Part shown: piece after piece, positions 33,926-42,783 of the stretch | How positions within the stretch are numbered: position 1 is the first letter of the stretch | How the letters are laid out: every line of letters begins with the position of its first letter | From: G020348385 sp964538085 | GTDB lineage: Bacteria > Acidobacteriota > Aminicenantia > Aminicenantales > Aminicenantaceae | NCBI GenBank assembly: GCA_964538085.1 | Contig: CAZIDF010000006.1 | Location: 1 to 64,000, forward strand | Direction of reading: 5' to 3' | Length of the DNA stretch: 64,000 nt | Program-made: the position numbers and the translations under genes | The notes under the pieces: model-generated | What the model was told of the DNA's origin: nothing | Seen by the model: only the letters and a program-made list of their open reading frames with translations | The model's database searches: none

Positions 33926-34748
33926 GGCCGTTCGGGTGATCCGAAAAAAGCGCCGGGTCGGAAAATCCATACTCTTAGGGGCTGTGATCGGCTGGTTCCT
34001 GCTCCTCATTCTCTTTCCCCTTTATGGCATCATAAAGGAAGCTTTCCAAAACGGATTTCAACTTTTTCTCTCTATGCTGTCAACGCCGGAATCACGCCAT
34101 TCATTTTTGCTCACCCTCTGGATTACGCTGATCACGGTCGTGATCAACACGCTCTTCGGGGTCGTCCTGGCCACCGTTCTGGTTAAGCAGAGGTTCCGTG
34201 GAAAGCTCCTCTTCGAAGGACTCGTCGATCTCCCTTTTGCCATCTCCCCCGTTGTTGCCGGTTTCATGTTCATTATCCTATTCGGGCCGCAGGGTTGGAT
34301 CGGAAGCTGGTTCGAATCCTCGGGAATAAAAATTATCTATGCTTTTCCAGGCATGTTGATCGCGACACTCTTCGTCACCCTGCCGTTCGTGGCAAGAGAG
34401 GTTATACCGGTTCTCCGTGAATTCGGTCTCCAGCAGGAAGAAGCGGCCTTTGTTCTGGGGGCCTCAAAGTGGCAGACATTTTGGAGAGTCACCCTGCCGG
34501 CGATTAAATGGGGCCTTGCCTACGGTGTCACCCTGACGATTGCCCGTTCGATCGGGGAATTCGGTGCCGTGCTGGTCGTCAGCGGAAGCATCATCCGAAA
34601 AACTCAGACGGCAACCCTGTATATCCACCAGGAATTTACCGACTTCAACTACGTCGGCGCCTTCTCAGCCGCTATCGTTCTTGCCCTGGCCTCTTTCCTC
34701 ATCCTCACGCTCATGCAGCGCCTGTATAAACGAAAGGAGGGGGCATAA
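33909..34748 (+). CDS. cysW: Sulfate ABC transporter permease CysW
   Basis: A 279-residue membrane protein, second half of the channel. Its EAA loop is EEAAFVLGASKWQTFWRVTLP, and IARSIGEFGAVLVVSGSI is the matching C-terminal signature. It overlaps cysT by 17 bases and is followed after two bases by cysA, so coupled translation is likely. Confidence 0.92.
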   Translation: MKNSIEAVRVIRKKRRVGKSILLGAVIGWFLLLILFPLYGIIKEAFQNGFQLFLSMLSTPESRHSFLLTLWITLITVVINTLFGVVLATVLVKQRFRGKLLFEGLVDLPFAISPVVAGFMFIILFGPQGWIGSWFESSGIKIIYAFPGMLIATLFVTLPFVAREVIPVLREFGLQQEEAAFVLGASKWQTFWRVTLPAIKWGLAYGVTLTIARSIGEFGAVLVVSGSIIRKTQTATLYIHQEFTDFNYVGAFSAAIVLALASFLILTLMQRLYKRKEGA

Positions 34749-34750
34749 CC

Positions 34751-35848
34751 ATGGGAATTCAGGTGCAAAGTATCAGCAAAAAATTCGGGAACTTCGTTGC
34801 TGTGGACAATGTCAGCTTCGAAGTCAAAAAGGGCGAGCTTGTGGCTTTGCTCGGTCCCAGCGGATCAGGCAAAAGCACCATCCTGCGTATTATCGCCGGC
34901 CTGGAAGAGCCGGACAGAGGCGAGATCTATCTTACGGGCCAGGATGTGACATCCATCGCAGCACAGAAGAGAAAGGTCGGATTCGTCTTCCAGCACTATG
35001 CCCTTTTCAAGCATATGACCGTGGAAAAGAACATCTCGTTCGGATTGGAAATACAGAAGCAGGAAAAGGTAAAAATAAAGGACCGGGTTGCCGAACTCAT
35101 CAATTTGGTAAAACTTCATGGGTATGAAAAACACTACTCGGATCAACTCTCAGGAGGGCAAAGGCAGAGGGTGGCTCTGGCCCGGGCTCTGGCCACAGAA
35201 CCCCAGGTCCTCCTTCTCGACGAGCCTTTCGGAGCCCTGGACGCCAAGGTCCGCAACAACCTGGCCACCTGGCTGAGAGAATTTCATAACGAACTGCAAA
35301 TCACGAGCGTTTTTGTCACCCACGACCAGAACGAAGCCATAGAGATCGCCGATAAGATCGTCGTGATCAACCGCGGACGAGTCGAGCAGTTCGGCGATCC
35401 CCGGGAGGTCTATGAGCATCCCGACAGCAAATTTGTCGCCAGCTTCATCGGCCAGGTCAATGTCCTCGACGCCGTGGCGAAAGAAAATCGCATCTTTTTC
35501 AAGGACACGGATTACCAGGTCGAAAACAGGAGTAAGGAAACGCTGGCAGACGGAGATGTGGTGCTGTTGGTAAGGCCGGAAGATGTAGAAATCTCAGTCA
35601 ACAAAGGCCCCTTCTCTATGCCCTTTGTTATCGACAAAATACATTACCGCGGGAGCCACTTCGAAATCGACTGCATGATCAAAAGCACAAACGTCAGGAT
35701 CTTCGAAGACAAAAATCAATTCGCACAGCAGCAGTGGCGGGAAGGTCAGGAGGTCTTTCTCACCTTCAAAACCTACCGCATCTTCGAAGCAGAAGAAGGT
35801 CATGCAAAGGTGCGGGAAAAACTCAAAGAACTGGGGTATATTGAATAG
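34751..35848 (+). CDS. cysA: Sulfate ABC transporter ATP-binding protein CysA
   Basis: A 365-residue ATPase that drives the CysTW channel. Walker A LLGPSGSGKSTILRIIAG, Q-loop FVFQHYALFKHM, signature SDQLSGGQRQRVALARAL, Walker B LLLDEPFGALDAKVR and the switch His in VFVTHDQNEA are all intact. Residues ~240-365 form the regulatory TOBE-like domain typical of CysA (LVRPEDVEISVN). It is preceded by GGAGG. Last gene of the four-gene operon. Confidence 0.94.
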   Translation: MGIQVQSISKKFGNFVAVDNVSFEVKKGELVALLGPSGSGKSTILRIIAGLEEPDRGEIYLTGQDVTSIAAQKRKVGFVFQHYALFKHMTVEKNISFGLEIQKQEKVKIKDRVAELINLVKLHGYEKHYSDQLSGGQRQRVALARALATEPQVLLLDEPFGALDAKVRNNLATWLREFHNELQITSVFVTHDQNEAIEIADKIVVINRGRVEQFGDPREVYEHPDSKFVASFIGQVNVLDAVAKENRIFFKDTDYQVENRSKETLADGDVVLLVRPEDVEISVNKGPFSMPFVIDKIHYRGSHFEIDCMIKSTNVRIFEDKNQFAQQQWREGQEVFLTFKTYRIFEAEEGHAKVREKLKELGYIE

Positions 35849-35860
35849 ATAATTTGCCGA

Positions 35861-35962
35861 TCATTCTATAGGAGGGAGGTTCATTTTGCGGAGCAGTTCG
35901 TCGAAGCGGGGATCTTCTTTTTCCAATTCTGCACTTTGTCGATAGCCGTTTTTGTGTATAAT
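35861..35962 (-). pseudogene. C-terminal remnant of a TPR/protein-kinase-type gene
   Basis: The minus strand reads GYRQSAELEKEDPRFDELLRKMNLPPIE-stop. The ending DPRFxxLLRRMxxPP is typical of TPR-containing Ser/Thr kinases and transcription-regulator-like proteins in Acidobacteriota-type genomes (from memory). An in-frame stop closes it upstream after 33 codons, so only a fragment is left. Confidence 0.4.
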
Positions 35963-35972
35963 TCAGAAGAAA

Positions 35973-36296
35973 ATGTTCTTTTTAATAGGCGGCGTGCAGC
36001 CCAAAACCGTCCGTTTGGACAAACAAGCCCGGCTCTGTCAGGCTTGCCAGCACTCATCGGTCTATCTCAGGAGAGTCGATCACTATCTGAGCCTGTTTTT
36101 CATTCCCCTATTTCCGGTTAAAAAGGGAAAGCCTTTTTTGTCGTGCGATAACTGCAACTCGGTTTTCGATGAGCGCGGTATGGCTGTGGGGAAGGTGCAA
36201 AAAGATAGGCCCCGAACATGCCCCCATTGCGGGAGAGCATTGGCCGAGGATTTCGACTTTTGTCCCCGCTGCGGAAAAAGGATTACAGTCTCATAA
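35973..36296 (+). CDS. Zinc-ribbon protein
   Basis: A ~107-residue cytosolic protein with three pairs of Cys: LCQACQ, LSCDNC and a C-terminal double ribbon TCPHCGRALAEDFDFCPRCGKR. The middle, YLSLFFIPLFPVKKG, is hydrophobic and is seen in small zinc-ribbon proteins that sit at the membrane. ATG at 35973 is preferred over the TTG at 35952; the ribosome-binding site (CAGAAGA) is weak. It overlaps the convergent membrane-protein gene by six bases. Function unknown. Confidence 0.7.
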   Translation: MFFLIGGVQPKTVRLDKQARLCQACQHSSVYLRRVDHYLSLFFIPLFPVKKGKPFLSCDNCNSVFDERGMAVGKVQKDRPRTCPHCGRALAEDFDFCPRCGKRITVS

Positions 36297-36524
36297 TAAT
36301 CCCTGTTTCCGGATGAACAGGTAGCACCCCAGGCCGAAAATTACCCTGGCGGCATACACGATCCAGGCAATACTCCCGAAGGATAGGATAGAGGGAAGAC
36401 CGAACAGGACAACCGCTATTCCCAACAGGATCAATTTTCCTTTTGGCTCTGCCGAGAGGAAGGCCAGCAGAAAAAAAACCAGGACAAGAAAATTGATGAT
36501 CAACGGATAAGGATTCCGCAACAT
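36291..36524 (-). CDS. Small membrane protein of unknown function
   Basis: 77 residues with three hydrophobic segments (PLIINFLVLVFFLLAFL, LILLGIAVVLFGLPSIL, IAWIVYAARVIFGLGCYLFI) and a short basic tail. I do not recognise a family. It starts 25 bases after the stop of the Asp-box protein gene on the same strand and could be its operon partner. Confidence 0.55.
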   Translation of the reverse strand: MLRNPYPLIINFLVLVFFLLAFLSAEPKGKLILLGIAVVLFGLPSILSFGSIAWIVYAARVIFGLGCYLFIRKQGLL

Positions 36525-36549
36525 CCCTCGGTTTCCCTGTCAGTTCTCC

Positions 36550-39264
36550 TTATTTATCGAACCAAAGGTCCTGGAGGATGGATGCGTATTTGGTGAATTC
36601 TTTTCCATCCACAGTCAGGACGATTCGATACTCCCCAAGAGGCGCAGGCGGACCCATCTGCATCCGTCCACCGAATCCCATGGCTGCAAAACGTCTCATC
36701 CTTTCCCTCATCTGTTTTTCTTCTGCTTCTGATCGTTCCACTCGCTTCGTCATATCCCAGGCCACTTTGTTTATGCCAGGATCATTCGTGCCATCGATTT
36801 TATTGATGAGAGTATTGCCCTTAAAGACTTCGACTTTCACATCTCCCTGGGGTTTTTGCTTCAAGTAGTAGTAGACAACGATTTCCATGGGTTCGCTCTG
36901 GCCGTTGTAGTTGTCAGAACTGGTATCATGCATATCGTTGTTGACCCAGCGTATCTTGGATTCGACGTCGAAAAGGTGCGCGTCTTTCGCCAGCACGTCC
37001 TGCGTCAGCTCTACAAACGGCGAGATGTCAGCGATATAGATCCCGCGTCCGTGGGTGGCTAGGATGATGTCGTTTTCTCTGGGGTGGATCTTGAGATCTT
37101 GAACCGGCTGGGTGGGCATGTTGTTTTTCATCTTGTTCCAGGTTTTTCCGCCGTCGATAGAGACATAAACGGCGAACTCTGTCCCTACAAACAGAAGATC
37201 AGGATTCTTGTGGTGTTCCCGGATCACGTTGATCGGCTCATCGGGGAGATTGGCAGCGATGGATGTCCAGGTTTCGCCATAATCGGTGGTTTTGTACAGG
37301 AAGGGCCGGAAATCATCCCGGCGGTATCCTGTGTAGGAGACATAGGCGGTGCCTGGATTGTTCGGAGAAGCTGCCACCCGGCTCACCCAGTATCCAGGAT
37401 TTCCGGTGATCTTGTCGTTGCACTTGGTCCAGTTTTTGCCGTCATCCTTTGTGATCCAGACATTGCCGTCGTCCGTTCCTACCCATAATAAACCTTGGAC
37501 CAAGGGGGATTCGTCGATCGTTGTGATCGTGCAGTACTGGATGTTGCCATCCCCGCCCTTTCCTGTGGTGAGTTTTTCCGGGTCGTTGGTGGTCAGGTCA
37601 GGGCTGATCTCTTTCCAGTTTTCCCCGCGGAAGGTGGATTTCACCAGGACATTGCCCGCGTGGTAGATAACATCGCTGTCATGGGGAGAGACAAGGATCG
37701 GAGAATTCCAATTCCAGCGGAGCTTGGGATTTTGTCTGCTGTAAGCGATGCTCTTGCTTTCTCCGGTTTTAAGATCCGTCCGCTGGAGGGGACCGAACTG
37801 AGACTCGTTGTACAGGTAGCTGTTGGTTTGCCAGTCGAACTCATTGTACATGCCGTCCCCGCCTCCCACTCTTTCCCAATCCTCGAAATTGATGGAACGT
37901 CCATCCCGGCTTGTGCTCGGCCCCATTTTGGATCCATTGTCCTGGAGGCCGCCAGCGACCCGGTAAGGATAAGAAAAGTCAAAACCCACGGCATAAAATT
38001 GGGCCAAAGAGAGATTGTCAGGATGGTACCAGTTTTTTCCTCTATCGTATGTTATGCCCAGGCCATGGTCATAGCCCAGGAGAATATGGTTGGAATTATC
38101 GGGGTCGATCCACAGGGCATGGTCGTCTCCACCGAATCCCAGGGGCCGTCTGTCCCAAGTTTTTCCGCCGTCTTTTGTTCCCCAAGAGGAAGCGCTTAGC
38201 ACATGGACGACCTTGTCATCGTTGGGATCGATACGGATCTGGCCATAATAATATCCGGGAGCTCCTCCGATATTTTCTTTATCTGTATTTACTTTGCTCC
38301 AAGTTTCTCCTCCGTCTTCGGAGCGATACACCTCGCCGTCGATCATGCCGCGGCTGGCTTTTCCGGCACGCAGTTCCTGGTATCTTTCTTCATCGGACAT
38401 GTCTTTTTTGTTGGCATTTTCGATGCAGGCATACAGGATGTTCGGGTTCCTCAGGTAAATATCGATTCCGATCCGTCCCAGCATTCCGCCCGGGAGCCCT
38501 CCTCCCAGCTTTTTCCATGTTTTTCCGCCGTCCGTGGTTTTGTGGATACCGCTTCCCGGACCGCCCAGATTGAAAGTCCACGGCAGGCGTTCTTTGTCAT
38601 AGGTCGCAGCATACAGGATCTCGGGATTGGTGGGGTCCATCACCGCATCCACGACACCGATGTGCCTTTCGCGGACAACCGGACCCAAGATTTTTTCCCA
38701 GGCCTTGCCTCCGTCGGTCGTCTTGTACAAACCCCGTTCGGGATTCATAGAATACAGATGCCCGAGGGCTGCGACATAGACGACATCCGGATTAGTGGGA
38801 TGGATCACGATGCGGCCGATGTGGTGGGACTCTTCAAGTCCCATGTTTTTCCATGTTTTTCCTGCGTCGGTCGATTTGTACACTCCGTCACCCCAGTAGG
38901 CGCTTCGGGAATTGTTGGCTTCTCCCGTGCCGACCCACACGATATTCGGATCGGAAGGGGCGACAGCCACATCGCCGATGGAGAAAATCTTTTCGTTTTC
39001 GAATAGCGGTTCGAATGTGATTCCATTATTGACAGTCTTCCACAGATGGCCCGATGCCGTTGCCGCATAAAACGTTGTCGGTTCCTGTTTGACAACGGCG
39101 AAATCCACGAATCTTCCGCTCTGGCGCGTGGGTCCGATCTCCCTGTAGTTGATGTTTTTCAGCATCTTTTCGTCCAGAGTCTGAGAAAATGTTTCAGAAA
39201 ATGTGAATAAAATACAAAAAATGGCTAGAAAAAAAATGTAAATTTTTTGATGTTGTTTTTTCAC
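36550..39264 (-). CDS. Exported Asp-box beta-propeller protein (VPS10/sortilin-like)
   Basis: A 904-residue secreted protein with signal peptide (FFLAIFCILFTFSETFSQ). It contains many Asp-box/BNR repeats of the type SxDxGxTW: KSTDAGKTWKNM, KTTDGGKAWEKI, KTTDGGKTWKKL, RSEDGGETWSKV, TKDDGKNWTKC, KTTDYGETWTSI, SIDGGKTWNKM. These make one or two beta-propellers as in sortilin/VPS10 and glycosidase-like proteins. The catalytic residues of sialidases are not apparent, so the old label of glycosyl hydrolase is unsafe. Residues ~770-880 (VVYYYLKQKPQGDVKVEVFKG) form a beta-sandwich domain. It probably binds peptide or glycan in the periplasm or outside. Confidence 0.85.
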   Translation of the reverse strand: MKKQHQKIYIFFLAIFCILFTFSETFSQTLDEKMLKNINYREIGPTRQSGRFVDFAVVKQEPTTFYAATASGHLWKTVNNGITFEPLFENEKIFSIGDVAVAPSDPNIVWVGTGEANNSRSAYWGDGVYKSTDAGKTWKNMGLEESHHIGRIVIHPTNPDVVYVAALGHLYSMNPERGLYKTTDGGKAWEKILGPVVRERHIGVVDAVMDPTNPEILYAATYDKERLPWTFNLGGPGSGIHKTTDGGKTWKKLGGGLPGGMLGRIGIDIYLRNPNILYACIENANKKDMSDEERYQELRAGKASRGMIDGEVYRSEDGGETWSKVNTDKENIGGAPGYYYGQIRIDPNDDKVVHVLSASSWGTKDGGKTWDRRPLGFGGDDHALWIDPDNSNHILLGYDHGLGITYDRGKNWYHPDNLSLAQFYAVGFDFSYPYRVAGGLQDNGSKMGPSTSRDGRSINFEDWERVGGGDGMYNEFDWQTNSYLYNESQFGPLQRTDLKTGESKSIAYSRQNPKLRWNWNSPILVSPHDSDVIYHAGNVLVKSTFRGENWKEISPDLTTNDPEKLTTGKGGDGNIQYCTITTIDESPLVQGLLWVGTDDGNVWITKDDGKNWTKCNDKITGNPGYWVSRVAASPNNPGTAYVSYTGYRRDDFRPFLYKTTDYGETWTSIAANLPDEPINVIREHHKNPDLLFVGTEFAVYVSIDGGKTWNKMKNNMPTQPVQDLKIHPRENDIILATHGRGIYIADISPFVELTQDVLAKDAHLFDVESKIRWVNNDMHDTSSDNYNGQSEPMEIVVYYYLKQKPQGDVKVEVFKGNTLINKIDGTNDPGINKVAWDMTKRVERSEAEEKQMRERMRRFAAMGFGGRMQMGPPAPLGEYRIVLTVDGKEFTKYASILQDLWFDK

Positions 39265-39416
39265 GCTTTCCTCCGTGTTAAATTGACCTGGATAATTTAT
39301 GGATTATCCAGTTTAGTAGGTTATGTGAATACCACATAACAGTTATAAAGGTCAATAAGGTCGTTCCTAACATAATTGGGAAGCCCCTCTATTTTTGTGC
39401 TTGCAAAAGGCTATAT

Positions 39417-39678
39417 ATCGGCTATTAGGGATGGTTTTGCTCCCGCGAAGATTTTTAATGACATTCCATCACCGCCCTTCTTGGCGGCTATGAACTGTGC
39501 ACGTTAACACCCGATCTCTTCAACTTTAACCTCTGTTCCCATGCTTGCCTGCATCTCTGATTCTTTGGCAAAGTCGTGCTCAATACAACATCGCCGTCTG
39601 ACTGCGTCAGATTCCCTCTAAGAACGGGTGGAATGACTAAATCTTCGAGGTCGCTTCAACCATTCCCCAATACCCGAT
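39417..39678. repeat. Structured repeat family A, copy A2
   Basis: Imperfect outer arms 39417-39436/39658-39678 and a perfect 9-bp inner stem 39446-39454/39639-39647. The core hairpins CCGCC/GGCGG (39472-39487) and TCTGAC-TGC-GTCAGA (39597-39611) are at the same offsets as in A1. In the ~190-base core I see almost no insertions or deletions relative to A1 despite many substitutions. Confidence 0.8.
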
Positions 39679-39709
39679 TCATCAAGGAAATAAGTATGCT
39701 TGCCATGCA

Positions 39710-39738
39710 TTGAAATTATTCGAGAGATTCATTAATAT
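39710..39738 (+). promoter_or_regulatory. Promoter of the hslVU operon
   Basis: TTGAAA (39710-39715), a 17-base spacer and TAATAT (39733-39738), 20 bases before the hslV ATG. TTGAAA is also the core of heat-shock -35 boxes, but the -10 does not look like a sigma-32 site. Confidence 0.5.
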
Positions 39739-39757
39739 AAAGAGCGAGTGGTGATCC

Positions 39758-40285
39758 ATGATAAATGCGACGACGATATTATGTATTCGACACAAAGGCA
39801 AAATAGCTATTGCCGGTGACGGCCAGGTGACTCTTGGCCAAACGGTTTTGAAAAAAAAAGCCAGCAAAATACGAACCCTGTACAAGGGAAACGTCCTGGC
39901 CGGGTTTTCCGGAGCGACTTCGGATGCCTTTGCTCTCTTTGCCCGGTTCGAAACGAAACTGGAAGAATACCATGGCAACCTGTCCCGTGCTGCGATAGAA
40001 TTGGCCAAGGACTGGCGCTTGGACAAAGCGCTTCGCCGGCTGGAGGCCCTCCTGATCGTGGCGGACAAGGATTTTTCCTTCCTGATATCCGGGACCGGGG
40101 ATGTGGTGGAACCGGATGACGGCATCCTGGCGATCGGCTCCGGCGGGGCTTATGCTTTAGCTGCCGCCCGCGCCTTGGTCACAAAAACCGACATGGCTGC
40201 CAAGGAAATCGCTGTCGAGGCCATGAAGATCGCTGCAGAGATATGCGTGTACACCAACGATCAAATCACTGTAAAGGAACTTTAA
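39758..40285 (+). CDS. hslV: ATP-dependent protease proteolytic subunit HslV
   Basis: A 175-residue peptidase of the proteasome type; twelve subunits form the chamber that HslU feeds. The conserved start TTILCIRHKGKIAIAGDGQVT gives the catalytic Thr at residue 5, so the four-residue propeptide MINA must be removed. KASKIRTLYKGNVLAGFSGATSDAF and AIGSGGAYALAAARAL are also typical. The gene is directly joined to hslU (no spacer). Confidence 0.95.
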   Translation: MINATTILCIRHKGKIAIAGDGQVTLGQTVLKKKASKIRTLYKGNVLAGFSGATSDAFALFARFETKLEEYHGNLSRAAIELAKDWRLDKALRRLEALLIVADKDFSFLISGTGDVVEPDDGILAIGSGGAYALAAARALVTKTDMAAKEIAVEAMKIAAEICVYTNDQITVKEL

Positions 40286-41683
40286 ATGGCTATTGCACTT
40301 CCGGAAAGTCTCGAAAAAATAGTGAAGAAACACGAAGGGGCCGAGCTCACTCCCCAAGAGATCGTTGCCGAGCTGGACAAATACATCATCGGACAAAAAG
40401 CGGCTAAAAAGGCCGTTGCCATCGCCCTGCGCAACAGATACCGCCGGCAAAAACTTCCCTCTGAGCTTGCCGATGAGATCGCCCCGAAAAATATCCTGAT
40501 GATCGGCCCGACCGGTGTGGGAAAAACTGAGATATCCCGGAGGCTGGCCAAGCTCACCTCCTCGCCTTTTCTCAAGATCGAAGCCAGCAAGTTCACCGAA
40601 GTCGGGTATGTGGGGCGGGATGTGGAATCCATGATCCGGGACCTAGTCCGGATCTCGGTGGATATGGTCAAGCAGGAACAGATCGCCATGATAAAAGAAA
40701 AAGCCGAAAGGAATGTGGAAGAAAAAATCCTGGATATCCTGCTGCCTCCGCTGCGGCGCACTACCCCTTCCCCTGACCAAGCTCAGGAGGAGGCGGAAAA
40801 ATTCAAAGACACAAGAGAAAAGCTGAGGAAACAATACAAGCAAGGCTTCTTGGATGACCGGTTTATCGAGATCGAGACTAAGGAAAGAACAGCCTCCCCG
40901 TTCGAGATATTCTCCAACAGCGGAGTCGAGGAGATCGGCATCCATATCCAAGAGATGATCCCCGGATTGATGGGCGGAAAATCCAAGAAGAGGAAAGTAA
41001 AGGTTTCCGAAGCGAAGGACTATTTGCTGGAAGATGAACAGCAAAGGCTGATCGACATGGACCTGGTGAATCGTCTGGCTGTGGATAGGGTGGAGCATTC
41101 CGGGATCATTTTTCTGGATGAGGTGGACAAGATCTCAGGCCGGGAATCGGGCCACGGTCCCGAAGTCAGTCGCGAAGGAGTGCAGCGGGATCTGCTGCCC
41201 ATCATCGAAGGCACGACCGTAAACACCCGGTATGGATTGGTCCGGACAGATCATGTCCTGTTCATCGGAGCCGGGGCTTTCAATGTGGCCAAACCTTCGG
41301 ATCTGATCCCCGAACTTCAAGGACGCTTTCCTATTCGTGTGGAATTGACTTCTCTGGATAAAGGCGATTTTATCCGCATTCTGACAGAGCCAGAGAATGC
41401 GTTGATCAAACAGTACGAGGCCTTGATGGGGACAGAGGGCCTCAGTGTCGTATTCACAAAAGACGCGATCGAAGAAATTGCCGAAATCGGCGAAAAGGTG
41501 AATGAATCCACGGAAAACATCGGAGCGCGAAGACTTCATACGGTGATGGAAAAGGTGATGGAAGAGATTTCCTTTTCTGCGCCCGACATGAAAAAGAAGA
41601 AAATAAAAATCGACAGGGAATACGTGCAAAAACAGCTCGAAGATATCGTGAAGGACGAAGACTTGAGTCGTTTCATTCTTTGA
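40286..41683 (+). CDS. hslU: ATP-dependent protease ATPase subunit HslU
   Basis: A 465-residue AAA+ unfoldase partner of HslV. N-domain: LTPQEIVAELDKYIIGQKAAKKAVAIA. Walker A: MIGPTGVGKTEISRRLA. The pore loop is in EVGYVGRDVESMIRDLV. Walker B: GIIFLDEVDKISGRESGHG. Sensor regions and the C-terminal tail RFIL, which docks into HslV, are present. The family I-domain occupies ~110-230. It starts at the base after the hslV stop and overlaps the next gene by one base. Confidence 0.95.
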   Translation: MAIALPESLEKIVKKHEGAELTPQEIVAELDKYIIGQKAAKKAVAIALRNRYRRQKLPSELADEIAPKNILMIGPTGVGKTEISRRLAKLTSSPFLKIEASKFTEVGYVGRDVESMIRDLVRISVDMVKQEQIAMIKEKAERNVEEKILDILLPPLRRTTPSPDQAQEEAEKFKDTREKLRKQYKQGFLDDRFIEIETKERTASPFEIFSNSGVEEIGIHIQEMIPGLMGGKSKKRKVKVSEAKDYLLEDEQQRLIDMDLVNRLAVDRVEHSGIIFLDEVDKISGRESGHGPEVSREGVQRDLLPIIEGTTVNTRYGLVRTDHVLFIGAGAFNVAKPSDLIPELQGRFPIRVELTSLDKGDFIRILTEPENALIKQYEALMGTEGLSVVFTKDAIEEIAEIGEKVNESTENIGARRLHTVMEKVMEEISFSAPDMKKKKIKIDREYVQKQLEDIVKDEDLSRFIL

Positions 41684-42783
41684 TGAAAAAATTTTGTTCA
41701 ATCCTTCTTTTATCCGTTCCCTTCCTGCTTTGCCTCTCTTGCGGAAAAAAAGGAGACCTTCAGCCCCCGCTTGTCCGGTTTCCTCAGGCGGCCATGGAAG
41801 TTCAGATTGCGCAAAAAGCCGAGGAGATACTCCTGACCTGGCTAAACCCGATAGCCTATGAAGATGGCAGCACTCTTTCAGAAATCGACAAGATCGAAAT
41901 TTGGGTTTTAGAACTTAAAACAGCCGAAGGAATACCGACCACGGAAATTCAGGCAGAAGAATTTGAGCAGAAAGCCAAGCTTTATGCCACCATCGAAAAA
42001 GATCGGATTTCTGAATACTTTGTGAAGGACAGGGACACTGAAGGATTGATGAGCTTTTCCTACCGGTTGTCCGGAGAGGATTTTTTATCCAAAAAGTACA
42101 CCTTTGGCCTTCGCATTAAGGACAGAAAACGGTATTCCCCCTTCTCTGCATTGGTATCGCTGAAGCCGGAGGTTCTTCCCCTTCCCCCGACGGATGTGGT
42201 GGCGACGGTGTTTTCCGACCGGATCGAAATCAAATGGAATCCCCCCATAAAAAACAGAGACCAGTCGATGCCTCCTAATCTGGAGGGCTTTAATATATAC
42301 CGTTCGGAAAAAGAAGGAGAACCTCGACACCTGAATGAAAAGTTGGTAAAAGGAGAAAAATACGACGACAAAGACTTTAGTTTTGGCCAAATTTATAAAT
42401 ATGTTGTCCGTGCTTCTGCCACCAGCACGTCTCCTTTTTTGGAGAGCGGGGATTCAGAGGAGATTGAAATCTTGCCGAAGGATACCTTCGCCCCTGATCC
42501 GCCAAAAGGATTGATCTTTGTGGCAGGCCAGAATGTTTTATCCATCACCTGGGATGCCAACTTGGAGAATGATCTGGACGGGTACAGGGTTTGGCGTCGG
42601 GAAGAGGGAACCGCAGAATTTCGCATTCTCACTCCGGACCTGATAAAGGAAAATGCCTATAATGATAAGGCGGTGGAAAAAGGGATAACGTATGTGTATT
42701 TTGTCACGGCTCTGGACAAATCCGGGAATGAAAGCCAGAGATCGGAGACGATATCCGATAGAATAAGGGAGAGTTTGCTATGA
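41683..42783 (+). CDS. Lipoprotein with fibronectin type III domains
   Basis: ~366 residues. The lipoprotein signal MKKFCSILLLSVPFLLCLSC leads to CGKKGDLQPPLVRFPQAA, a start seen in small outer-membrane lipoproteins. Three Fn3-like beta-sandwiches follow, for example ILLTWLNPIAYEDGSTLSEI, DRIEIKWNPPIKNRDQSMPP and LSITWDANLENDLDGYRVW. It probably sits at the outer or inner membrane facing the periplasm. Its ATG overlaps the hslU stop (TGATG), and its own stop overlaps the next ATG, so it is translated as part of the hslVU operon. Role unknown. Confidence 0.8.
   Translation: MKKFCSILLLSVPFLLCLSCGKKGDLQPPLVRFPQAAMEVQIAQKAEEILLTWLNPIAYEDGSTLSEIDKIEIWVLELKTAEGIPTTEIQAEEFEQKAKLYATIEKDRISEYFVKDRDTEGLMSFSYRLSGEDFLSKKYTFGLRIKDRKRYSPFSALVSLKPEVLPLPPTDVVATVFSDRIEIKWNPPIKNRDQSMPPNLEGFNIYRSEKEGEPRHLNEKLVKGEKYDDKDFSFGQIYKYVVRASATSTSPFLESGDSEEIEILPKDTFAPDPPKGLIFVAGQNVLSITWDANLENDLDGYRVWRREEGTAEFRILTPDLIKENAYNDKAVEKGITYVYFVTALDKSGNESQRSETISDRIRESLL

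Larger units (their letters stand above)
39265..39757. other. Divergent intergenic region holding structured repeat A2
   Basis: This spacer between the Asp-box protein and hslV has no supported gene. It contains repeat A2 (39417-39678) and, at its right end, the hslV promoter. Confidence 0.6.

Noticed and set aside
36550..39264. Glycosyl hydrolase/sialidase
   Set aside because: Asp boxes are structural repeats and no set of sialidase catalytic residues could be seen.
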